A DNA stretch of 64,000 nt from Bog-473 sp963717455 (GTDB taxonomy: Bacteria; Actinomycetota; Acidimicrobiia; Acidimicrobiales; RAAP-2). This document shows positions 56,744 through 64,000 of this stretch, one piece after another. The notes below the pieces were generated by a model, which was given only the letters and a program-made list of their open reading frames with translations, was not told the origin of the DNA and did no database searches. The stretch is taken from the NCBI GenBank assembly GCA_963717455.1, contig OY970336.1, positions 3,100,001 through 3,164,000 on the forward strand, given 5' to 3'. The position numbers and the translations under genes are program-made. Position 1 is the first letter of the stretch, and every line of letters starts with the position of its first letter.

Positions 56744-58002
56744 GCCAAGGCCTCGAAGGTAGGAACGACGCGTCAAGAACCGTTTCGCACGGGGACGAAT
56801 ATCTGAACCTGCCAAGAGGAGTGCCATGCAGCGGAGAGACCAAAGGCTCAGCGCTGCCGCCATTTGCGATCGATCAAGGGGATGGCTAGCCATTTCGGTC
56901 CTGTAATAGCTCTGCCTCTCCCGCGAGGGCAGAGCCGTTCGACCTGCGTTCACCTGGTGTCGGAGGGGGGACTTGAACTCCGACAGCGTTCGCGTTGTAC
57001 ACCCTGTTCGTTCCTGTCACCTGCTCCTACTCCCCCATTATTTCCGTCTGGTGCAGGTCATTCCGTGGGGTGCGGTAGAGATCGGGGTAGAAGCCAGCGC
57101 TATCAGCGACAATTGGGTTACGACGTTAGAGCCAGTCCCCCGCTGCTTGACCGCTCCCCTCTACTCGAAGGGTCCGGCTGGATCGGGCATTCAAGGGTCG
57201 ACAGGAATCATGAACATTCAAGGGGTCGCCGCTCCGAGACACGCTAGAAACGCTCCAGATACCAGTGAAGATCAGGTGGTGGTTTCCCCCAAGGATCAAC
57301 GTTCATAAATTCTGGGGTGATCTCAGCGGCCTCTGAAGGACTTATGCGGCAAGACCCGGACGGGGCTGCACATGACATGGCCGGTTTCGAGCTACACATG
57401 AGGTCGCGGCTACATGCGAATGCTCCAACTCGAGCCTCCTTAGGACTCGGTCAGCCAGCGTTCCCGGTAGTGCCGCTCCCATGGTTCGAGGTTCGAGTCC
57501 CTCAGCGCCCACGCGTCGCAGACGGGAGAGAGGAGCACGGCCGGCCAAACGAGGGCAAAAGGGCCGCGCAGCAACCGAGACGCACGGCGCCGGCGCCACC
57601 CGGGAAACGGAGGGGAGGGGGCGCGGGGCGGTGGGGCATTTGCAAATACGCGGGGCCCTCTGACCCTCCCAACGGGTCCGGAGGCCGGCAAGGAACTCCG
57701 CAAAGTGAGCGTGCGCGATCATCTTGAAAGGAGCTTTTCCTTCCGAATCAGTCATCAGCTCCGAAGTTGTCAACGGTGTTGAAATATCAACGCCAGCCCT
57801 AGCTCCGATCATTCACAAGATGACCTGACGTCGCCCGAGATCCATTGACGTGAGGGGTTGAAGTGCCGGCGGCGTGATTGTGGGGTCGCGCGGGCGCGGT
57901 GTCGTCGCATTGGGGTCAGTTGCGGTGGTCATTTCGGACCGGCAGGGTCATTTGGGACGCGCTCGTCCACCATGGGTGCCGACTGGCGGGAATCGGTGAC
58001 GT
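56744..58002. other. gene-poor region with tRNA-end-like and recombinase-tail-like motifs
   Basis: At 56957-56978 GTGTCGGAGGGGGGACTTG recurs from the recombinase 3' end at 53.98 kb. At 57484-57511 a GGTTCGAGTCCCTC motif on the plus strand resembles a tRNA T-arm and acceptor end, but no complementary 5' half is found within 80 bases. An ORF at 56973-57308 (VIPWGAVEIGVEASAISDNW) has some coding character but is unrecognised. No other gene is supported. Confidence 0.4.
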
Positions 58003-58185
58003 TCAGACGATGAGGTCGAGTCTTCGATAGGCACCGAGCAGCGCGTCGGCACTGGGCCATCCACTCAGGATGCGCACGACGTGGCGTCGTCCCGAGCGCA
58101 CGAGCCGACCTGGGGCGTGAAAGAGCCCCCAGCGCAACGCCTTGGGCTGTGCCTTGGCCCAGGGGCCGTACACCGGCCGAGTGAC
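58003..58185 (-). pseudogene. IS1380-family transposase C-terminal relic
   Basis: Minus strand reads VYGPWAKAQPKALRWGLFHA, PGRLVRSGRRHVVRILSGWP and SADALLGAYRRLDLIV to TGA 58003. The LVRSGRR and WPxADALxxAxRRL pattern is the IS1380 transposase C-terminus. The catalytic part is absent. Element ends are not identified. Confidence 0.65.
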
Positions 58186-58391
58186 CCGTCGAGAGGCGGA
58201 ACTACCCCTATTTCGGTCCTAGTCACGGCCTGGCTGCCCGCGGAGAGTCGGCCAGCATGGCGCTTCCCGATGCTGGCATATGGGGAAACTGGCGTGGGAG
58301 TGCGGTGAGATTCTCCCGCCCCGTGTGCCGGTGGGCTCCTCTAGAGTCCCGCCCCAGCAAGACAAAGCAGGTCGGCGAAGGGGAGATGGAC

Positions 58392-59290
58392 ATGGTCAGG
58401 GCACGTATTGCAGCCGCGATCGGCACGGCGATACTGGTGGCCATCGTCGGCGCCACCGTCGCTGCAGCCACGACCGTCCCGGCCTATTCCGGAAACCCGA
58501 CCGGCGTGACCCTGGGCATGCTTGGCGATTCGATCACGAACCAGTCGCGCGTACAGCTCCACCAGGCCCTCGACCTGACCTATCGGAGCTCGATCGCTGC
58601 CTACGGTGGCGCCACCATCGCTAGCATGACCGCCGACGGAACGATCGCCGCCATGGCGGCCAAGAACCCGGCCGTCATAGTTTTCGACCTGGGAACCAAC
58701 GATCTCGTACAGGTCGTGGTCAACCCGACCACATATCCCCTGACCGCGTTCGAGGCGGACTACGCGGCCATGCGAGCCAAGTTCAAGGGATGTGTGGTCG
58801 TGACCACGATCAACACTCACCGCATTTATGGAGGGGCTTTGGTGACCGTTCCCAACGGAATCGCCATCTACAACAACGAGGGTCGCCAGTTCAACGGCTG
58901 GCTGAAGGCACACTACGCCCGGGTGGCCGACTGGGATGCCCGCACCACGAGCTGGTGGAACGCTGGAACCTGGTCGACCTACATGCAGTCAGACGGGGTC
59001 CACCCGACTGCGTTGGGCCAGGCGCAAGTGGCCCTCATCGTCCGATCTCTGCTGTCCGAGCCGCGTGGTGACCACCACGACCACCACGACCACCTCGACC
59101 GGTGCGAGCGCCTACGACACGGCAACGGTCACCGGTAGCGGCCGCTTCACCCCGACGGGCACCGTGACCTACTCTTTCTTCACCAATGGATCCTGCTCCG
59201 GGTCTCCGAGCACGATCTAGAGTGTGACCTTGAACAGTGGCGCGGTCCCGAACTCGAGCACCGTGGGCCCCTTGCCATATTACCGGGCGA
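58392..59290 (+). pseudogene. secreted SGNH hydrolase with Ig-like domain, broken 3' end
   Basis: ATG 58392 (MVRARIAAAIGTAILVAIV) has AGGGGAG at better spacing than ATG 58386. After the signal peptide come the SGNH blocks: GMLGDSITNQSRV (catalytic Ser), YGGATIASM, VIVFDLGTNDLVQ (Asn), and SDGVHPTALGQAQVAL (Asp, His). At about 59060 a one-base shift gives a Thr linker and an Ig-like domain (GASAYDTATVTGSGRFTPTG, SFFTNGSCSGSPST). A TAG follows, and the same frame runs on as SVTLNSGAVPNSSTVGPL. The esterase/lipase domain is intact; only the C-terminal extension is damaged. Confidence 0.8.
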
Positions 59291-59386
59291 TGTCGTTTCG
59301 GTTTCGACGGCAGCGTCAAGCTCCAGCCGATTGGCGAGTTTCACTAGTCCAGCCTTGACTGCGTGTTCCTGGACATCGGTGAGAGT

Positions 59387-59540
59387 TGAACCTGCCTGGG
59401 TTTGACGGAGGCTCGTTGGTTTGGTTTCTCATGCCACGTCGGGCTGAGATCTTTGACGGTAGTCGCCTCGAACTCGGCCCGGCGTCAGATCACCGAGCTC
59501 TGAGTGGAGTCGCTCCTCGTTGAACCACGAGACCCCAGTC
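59387..59540 (-). mobile_element. IS3-family element relic (transposase end and right terminus)
   Basis: Minus strand reads VSWFNEERLHSELGDLTPGR then VRGDYRQRSQPDVA to TGA 59429, the rve-core C-terminus of IS3 OrfB (FNxxRLHSELG). The outer end TGAACCTGCCTGGGTTTGAC at 59387 matches IS3-type termini. The rest is gone. Confidence 0.7.
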
Positions 59541-59666
59541 ACAGCTGGCGATCTCAGGGGGGTTGCAGCCGCCGGCTCCCTGTGACACCCTTAATTGGAG
59601 ACGGTGTATGCCCGGATTCCGGGGGTAGTCACAGGCATTCGATGATTGACCACCGGAAGGTGGCGG

Positions 59667-62378
59667 ATGCGACTGCAACCACTGAAATTCCGGTTAGCAG
59701 GCACGAGTTTGCTCACCGTCGCCCTAATGGGCTCACTGGTCTCCGTACCCCTGGTAGTTACAGTCGGAATCGCTACTGAGAGTCCTGCTTCAGCGGCGTG
59801 CAAGAGCACGGTGCTCTTGCCGGGTACTAGTTGGCTGAATGGAAATGGCGTCGACGTCTATAGCAACTACCCGAATCAAGGCGTCAGCAATGCTGGAGTT
59901 GCGTGTGGTACCGAGAACTACGTAAACGGGGTCTTGAGCGGTTATCAATGGGAATGTGTGGAACTTGTCAATCGCCTCTATCTGACGAATGGTTGGATTA
60001 AGTCCAACTGGTACGGCAATGGCGGCGGTTCGATGGGGATGTACAACTACGTTCCGAGCAATCTGACCAAGGAGCCACAAGGCTCGATCAGTTTCGTAGC
60101 ACCTGGCGACGCAGTGATGTTCAACGTTTCGGGAAGCACAGAAGGTCACGTCGCTATCGTGAACTCCGTCTCCGGGGGATCAGTTCAGTTTGTTAATCAA
60201 AACTTCGGCACCGATGCGAGCCCTCAAGTTTACACGAACGGGACTCTTTCCGGCGGAAACCTAAGCATTTCAGTTTCTGGGATGTCAGTCATTGGTGTCG
60301 TTCACGCACCTACATCGAGTTTCGCACCATCGATAACGAATGTGTCGCCAAGTCTGGCTCCGGTGGGCACACCTATCACCATCACCGGTACCAACCTTTC
60401 GGGCGCAACCAATGTGACATTCAATGGTGCAGCTGCATCCATCGGGACCGACTCGGCAACTCAGATCACGACATCGGTCCCTACCGCTGGAACCACGGGA
60501 AACCTGTCCATCACGACTCCCGGCGGGACCGCTTCGAGACCATTTACGGTTGTCCAGCCACCTTCGTGGGCGTTGATTGGTGCCGACGGCAACGAAGAAG
60601 TGTACGAGATCGACTCGGCGGGCAACCTCTGGCAGCAGTGGTACACATCTGGTGTTGGTTGGTCGGGATGGGGAGAGGACCTGGGCGCACCTACCGGTTC
60701 GACCCTCGTCGGCAAGCCAGCGGTGTGGGTGTCTCCGCTCACAGGCAACGAGGAGGTGTTTGCGAGGGACAGCGGGGGCCACTATTGGCAAAAATTCTGG
60801 AGCGGTTCCTGGTCAGGATGGCTCAGTCTTGGCTCGCCAACCAGTCCCCTTGTATCTGATCCCGTAGTCCTCAAAGGTGCCGATGGCAACGAAGAGGTGT
60901 ACGGCATCGACTCGGCGGGCAATCTCTGGCAGCAGTGGTGGACACCACCGGGCGGACCGTGGTCGGGATGGGGAGAGAACCTGGGCGCACCTACCGGTTC
61001 GGCCCTCGTCGGCAAGCCAGCGGTGTGGGTGTCTCCGCTCACAGGCAACGAGGAGGTGTTTGCGAGGGACAGCGAGGGCCAATATTGGCAAAAATTCTGG
61101 AACGGCAGTTGGTCGAGCTGGACGTCTCTTGGCTCGCCAACCAGTCCCCTTGTATCTGATCCCGTAGTCCTCAAAGGTGCCGATGGCAACGAAGAGGTCT
61201 ACGGCATCGACTCGGCGGGCAATCTCTGGCAGCAGTGGTGGACACCACCGGGCGGACCGTGGTCGGGATGGGGAGAGAACCTGGGCGCACCTACCGGTTC
61301 GACCCTCGTCGGCAAGCCAGCGGTGTGGGTGTCTCCGCTCACAGGCAACGAGGAGGTGTTTGCGAGGGACAGCGGGGGCCACTATTGGCAAAAATTCTGG
61401 AACGGCAGTTGGTCGAGTTGGACGTCTCTTGGCTCGCCAACCAGTCCCCTTGTATCTGATCCCGTAGTCCTCAAAGGTGCCGATGGCAACGAAGAGGTGT
61501 ACGGCATCGACTCGGCGGGCAACCTCTGGCAGCAGTGGTGGACACCACCGGGCGGACCGTGGTCGGGATGGGGAGAGAACCTGGGCACCCCAAGCGTTCC
61601 ACCGGCCCCAACTATTACGTCGGTCTCGCCAAAGAGCGGCACGACCGCTGGTGGCACCAACGTCACGATCACCGGCACCGGATTCACTAGCACCACAAAG
61701 GTGGCCTTTGGCACCGTCGCTGCTGCAACCTACAACGTCGTGTCCGCCACCAAAATCACGGCCGTCTCACCGGCAGAACCCGCCGCCCTGAGGAACATCT
61801 TCGTCACTAATCCAGGGGGGACGAGCACAGCGGTGACGGCCGACCAGTTCAACTTTGTCACGCCACCAACCGTGACGTCGGTCTCGCCAAAGAGCGGCAC
61901 GACCGCTGGTGGCACCAAAGTCACGATCACTGGTACCGGGTTCAAAGGCGCTACCAAGGTCGCTTTCGGTACCGTGTCCGCCACGAGCTTCACGGTGGTA
62001 TCCGCCACCCAGATCACGGCCGTCTCACCGGCAGAACCCGCCGCCCTGAGGAACATCTTCGTCACTAATCCAGGGGGGACGAGCACAGCGGTGACGGCCG
62101 ACCAGTTCAACTTTGTCACGCCACCAACCGTGACGTCGGTCTCGCCAAAGAGCGGCACGACCGCTGGTGGCACCAAAGTCACGATCACTGGTACCGGGTT
62201 CAAAGGCGCTACCAAGGTCGCTTTCGGTACCGTGTCCGCCACGAGCTTCACGGTGGTATCCGCCACCCAGATCACGGCCGTCTCACCGGCAGAACCCGCC
62301 GGACTGAGGAACATCTTCGTCACTAATCCAGGGGGGACGAGCACAGCGGTGACGGCCGATCAGTTCAACGTCCAATAG
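59667..62378 (+). CDS. secreted CHAP-domain protein with lectin-like propeller repeats and TIG domains
   Basis: 903 residues from ATG 59667, with GGAAGG upstream. Signal peptide to about residue 44 (LTVALMGSLVSVPLVVTVG). A CHAP amidase/peptidase domain: catalytic Cys97 in YQWECVELVNRLY, His161 in EGHVAIVNSV. Then one TIG domain (ITNVSPSLAPVGTPITITGT), four about 100-residue PLL/fucolectin-like propeller repeats (VYGIDSAGNLWQQWWTPPGG; GNEEVFARDSGGHYWQKFW), and three C-terminal TIG domains (TSVSPKSGTTAGGTKVTITG). CHAP enzymes cut peptidoglycan peptides; the repeats suggest glycan binding. Repeat copies are almost identical in DNA. Confidence 0.88.
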   Translation: MRLQPLKFRLAGTSLLTVALMGSLVSVPLVVTVGIATESPASAACKSTVLLPGTSWLNGNGVDVYSNYPNQGVSNAGVACGTENYVNGVLSGYQWECVELVNRLYLTNGWIKSNWYGNGGGSMGMYNYVPSNLTKEPQGSISFVAPGDAVMFNVSGSTEGHVAIVNSVSGGSVQFVNQNFGTDASPQVYTNGTLSGGNLSISVSGMSVIGVVHAPTSSFAPSITNVSPSLAPVGTPITITGTNLSGATNVTFNGAAASIGTDSATQITTSVPTAGTTGNLSITTPGGTASRPFTVVQPPSWALIGADGNEEVYEIDSAGNLWQQWYTSGVGWSGWGEDLGAPTGSTLVGKPAVWVSPLTGNEEVFARDSGGHYWQKFWSGSWSGWLSLGSPTSPLVSDPVVLKGADGNEEVYGIDSAGNLWQQWWTPPGGPWSGWGENLGAPTGSALVGKPAVWVSPLTGNEEVFARDSEGQYWQKFWNGSWSSWTSLGSPTSPLVSDPVVLKGADGNEEVYGIDSAGNLWQQWWTPPGGPWSGWGENLGAPTGSTLVGKPAVWVSPLTGNEEVFARDSGGHYWQKFWNGSWSSWTSLGSPTSPLVSDPVVLKGADGNEEVYGIDSAGNLWQQWWTPPGGPWSGWGENLGTPSVPPAPTITSVSPKSGTTAGGTNVTITGTGFTSTTKVAFGTVAAATYNVVSATKITAVSPAEPAALRNIFVTNPGGTSTAVTADQFNFVTPPTVTSVSPKSGTTAGGTKVTITGTGFKGATKVAFGTVSATSFTVVSATQITAVSPAEPAALRNIFVTNPGGTSTAVTADQFNFVTPPTVTSVSPKSGTTAGGTKVTITGTGFKGATKVAFGTVSATSFTVVSATQITAVSPAEPAGLRNIFVTNPGGTSTAVTADQFNVQ
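60577..61590 (+). repeat. four 300-bp near-identical tandem repeats (propeller units)
   Basis: Units start near 60577, 60877, 61177 and 61477, the last incomplete. Units two and three are almost base-identical, indicating recent tandem duplication or gene conversion within the CHAP gene. Confidence 0.85.
61862..62345 (+). repeat. 258-bp tandem repeat of TIG domain DNA
   Basis: The second and third C-terminal TIG domains are almost identical at DNA level with a 258-bp period (86 codons), differing at only a few bases near the 3' end; the first copy (61604-61861) is more diverged. Confidence 0.85.
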
Positions 62379-62998
62379 TCCTGAGATAGTTCGAGAGGTT
62401 CGCACCTCCTCTTCCCTGGAATCAGCAATCGGGATGGTGGATGGCTGAATTGCGTCCCAGTGGCCGGTTGGCTTATCCAAGCCGACCCCTTCTATTCACG
62501 CACGATCATGTGTTCGAGGCGACGCACGGACAGAAGGTGAGTGCTGTGGCTTGGACGGGTGATGTGCTTGGCATTGCCACTCTGGGCCCTAATCCAGTTC
62601 GGCGAGGAGTTGCCCGCGATTTTTGAATCTCCACCCTCGATCACTGAAATTGAACCGCGGCGTGGATCGTCGGCGAGGCGTGCGGGGACAGTCAGCCACG
62701 ATGGCCATTTCGACTGGGGCGGCCAGTGCCGAGGGTCACGAAGGGTGAACTACACCGTCTGAGCGGTGTTCCTAGCCGAAGGCCGTGAATCTCGATCGTC
62801 GGCAGCCCGGCGGCCTTCGCGGCCCGCTGCGCTGCAGCGCCTTGACACCGAGCCAAGTGTTGTCACCACGTTGTGCCTGTTCGGCCCTATCGGCTCTATT
62901 TCAGGCCGAATAGCGTTGTCAGCCTTTCCCTAAAGGGCGGTGACCGTCCTGACAAGTGGGCGCGGGCTCACCGGCGACGGACCGCAGGAGATCCACCA
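62379..62998. other. intergenic with a possible integrase fragment
   Basis: On the minus strand at 62772-62843 the frame reads QRAAKAAGLPTIEIHGLRL, like box I of a tyrosine integrase (GLPxIxxHGLRHT), but it breaks right after the catalytic-type Arg. The rest shows no gene. A short plus-strand ORF at 62441-62626 is unrecognised. Confidence 0.4.
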
Positions 62999-63322
62999 AT
63001 GGCTGGTGGCGTGAGGCGCGATGACGGCGGCGTCAACATGACCAAAGTGAGGATGGACATCCCGGAGAGTCGAGCCAGCATGTTCGCTCGGATCTTCCAA
63101 GAGGAGGGCCTCGAAGTCATGTGGGAGAGCCGCCCCATGGCGAAACGGGTGGGCGGCGAGAGACAGATCGACCAGATTGTCTTCTACCTCAAGGGGAACT
63201 CCGACGCGGGCATTGGGGGCGGCGCCGCATACGCAGCAGCGCAGGGGGCAGTCAAGAAGATCCACGAGCGGTTCCCCGCGGAGAAGATCGGTGAGGTCGA
63301 GCAAGACGACACGGCCATCTGA
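62999..63322 (+). CDS. small hypothetical protein (107 aa)
   Basis: ATG 62999 (MAGGVRRDDGGVNMTKVRMD) has AGGAG at good spacing; ATG 63038 is the alternative. Body: IPESRASMFARIFQEEGLEV, GGERQIDQIVFYLKGNSD, AAQGAVKKIHERFPAEKIGE. A compact alpha/beta mini-protein; family unknown. Confidence 0.6.
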   Translation: MAGGVRRDDGGVNMTKVRMDIPESRASMFARIFQEEGLEVMWESRPMAKRVGGERQIDQIVFYLKGNSDAGIGGGAAYAAAQGAVKKIHERFPAEKIGEVEQDDTAI

Positions 63323-63487
63323 AGCTCGTGTGTCCCAGGAAGTGGCCTGCTCATGGGGGGCGTAACGCCGGGACAGGCAGGCCCCGGACCACGCGTAGGG
63401 GCCTGCCTTGGCCCGCCTTCGGCTTGCGGCTGCGCTTCTTCGACGTGACCCCGTAGGCTTTCTGAGTTAAGAACGGGAGGGAACACT

Positions 63488-63970
63488 GTGACTGGCCCCC
63501 ATGAGCAGCCTGACGACGACGTTCTTTTTGAACTGGGCAAGTTGACGTGGACTGCGATCAACTTCGAGGACGTCGTCTACTTCGTCTGCCAGTGCATCGA
63601 GCCAACCAACGGCTACCGCGACACGGCGACGGGCACGCGCATCAAGCAGGCGCGCGAGGCGCTTCAAGTCCAACCGGACGAGACGCTGCGGGCCAGGGCG
63701 GACGCGTGGTTAGAGGCCGCTTCAGAGGCCCTTGCTGAACGCCATGCGGTGCTTCACAGCGAGCCGGTGAGCTTCGTGCCGTTGGCAGCGGATCTCACGC
63801 CGGTGGACTTGGATCGGTTGTTGGCGCACTTCCCTCGTGATAGGTCACGTGGGCCTGTGCATACGCCGCTCACGGTGTTGGGACTCCGAGCCATCCGGTG
63901 GCGTCTTGAAGCTGCTCGCGGCGGATGGGAGGAGCTTGCCACCGAGTTGTACACCAAGAAGGTCTGGTGA
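63488..63970 (+). CDS. hypothetical protein (160 aa)
   Basis: GTG 63488 behind GGGAGG (MTGPHEQPDDDVLFELGKL). Mostly helical: LTWTAINFEDVVYFVCQCIE, RIKQAREALQVQPDETLRAR, EALAERHAVLHSEPVSFVPL. The LxWxxINFE...RHxxLHS layout recalls small helical proteins seen in mobile or stress loci that may bind nucleotides or nucleic acid, but no function can be assigned. Clean frame to TGA 63970. Confidence 0.65.
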   Translation: MTGPHEQPDDDVLFELGKLTWTAINFEDVVYFVCQCIEPTNGYRDTATGTRIKQAREALQVQPDETLRARADAWLEAASEALAERHAVLHSEPVSFVPLAADLTPVDLDRLLAHFPRDRSRGPVHTPLTVLGLRAIRWRLEAARGGWEELATELYTKKVW

Positions 63971-64000
63971 GCCGCTCTGAGCCGCGCTCAACTGGCACTG

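Noticed and set aside
56864..57308. Overlapping ORFs near 57.0 kb
   Set aside because: One has weak coding character, but no start signal, family or conservation evidence; left as an unproven possibility.
57420..57515. Plus-strand tRNA ending GGTTCGAGTCCCTC
   Set aside because: No complementary 5' acceptor strand within about 80 bases and the T-stem has mismatches. Treated as a tRNA-end remnant only.
57900..57960. IS21-like end (GGTCATTTCGGACCGGCAGG)
   Set aside because: Resembles an IS21 terminus but no istA/istB remnant or matching second end is visible.
60577..62345. Regular repeats considered as a CRISPR array
   Set aside because: Units are 258-300 bp, lie inside one long ORF and encode protein domains; no spacer pattern.
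62695..62730. Another IS21-like end (GGCCATTTCGACTGGGGCGG)
   Set aside because: Isolated short similarity with no transposase nearby; not enough to call an element.

Overview
This 64 kb window is high-GC bacterial DNA, most likely from an uncultured or environmental actinobacterium. An Acidimicrobiia-like lineage is my inference. The grounds are the codon use, GTG/TTG starts, the repeat-rich secreted proteins (kelch/TIG, YWTD-like, choice-of-anchor and GYWLV repeats), two MarR regulators, and a group II intron of the type common in actinobacteria. I see no rRNA and no intact tRNA gene.

Layout. 0-8.3 kb: surface or secreted repeat proteins, a frameshifted P-loop kinase, two tiny coupled genes, and a serine-recombinase relic. 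8.5-22 kb: a Flp-type pilin, then ion and membrane transport genes: K+ channel with TrkA domains, Ca2+/cation exchanger, DUF4118 protein, an autoregulated marR-ClC-ABC operon, an APC permease, a methyltransferase, and a proton-type P-ATPase. 22-31 kb: small enzymes (FAD monooxygenase, methyltransferase, F420-type reductase, SCO protein), PsiE-like and collagen-like membrane proteins, a pseudopilin, and a second marR whose ClC partner is reduced to a CBS stub. 31-34 kb: prophage remnant (terminase subunits, the large one broken by an amber codon). 34.7-42.2 kb: a signalling or conflict-type island (DUF4062, STAND NTPase, DUF2269 membrane protein, isochorismatase-kinase fusion, tyrosine phosphatase, second DUF4062 piece, NUDIX). 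It is flanked by two homologous non-coding blocks, the right one split by a group II intron. 44.7-51.8 kb: a LuxR/STAND regulator, hemerythrin protein, peroxiredoxin stub and MFS exporters, with a 122-bp direct repeat pointing to local duplication. 51.9-54 kb: a mosaic of gene fragments with an ISL3-type element that has a perfect 8-bp target duplication. 54-64 kb: hydrolase-cyclase fusion, small proteins, IS relics around an SGNH hydrolase relic, a large CHAP/lectin-like/TIG secreted protein, and two small hypothetical genes.

About twenty recognisable genes need a one-base frame change to restore the family alignment, and many of these sites lie in or beside G/C runs. Either the assembly carries residual indel errors (typical of unpolished long reads) or this is a decaying accessory region. 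Base-substitution stops (terminase TAG, SGNH TAG, recombinase TAA) and truncations show that some decay is real. All family names come from recognising motifs by eye; no database search was run.
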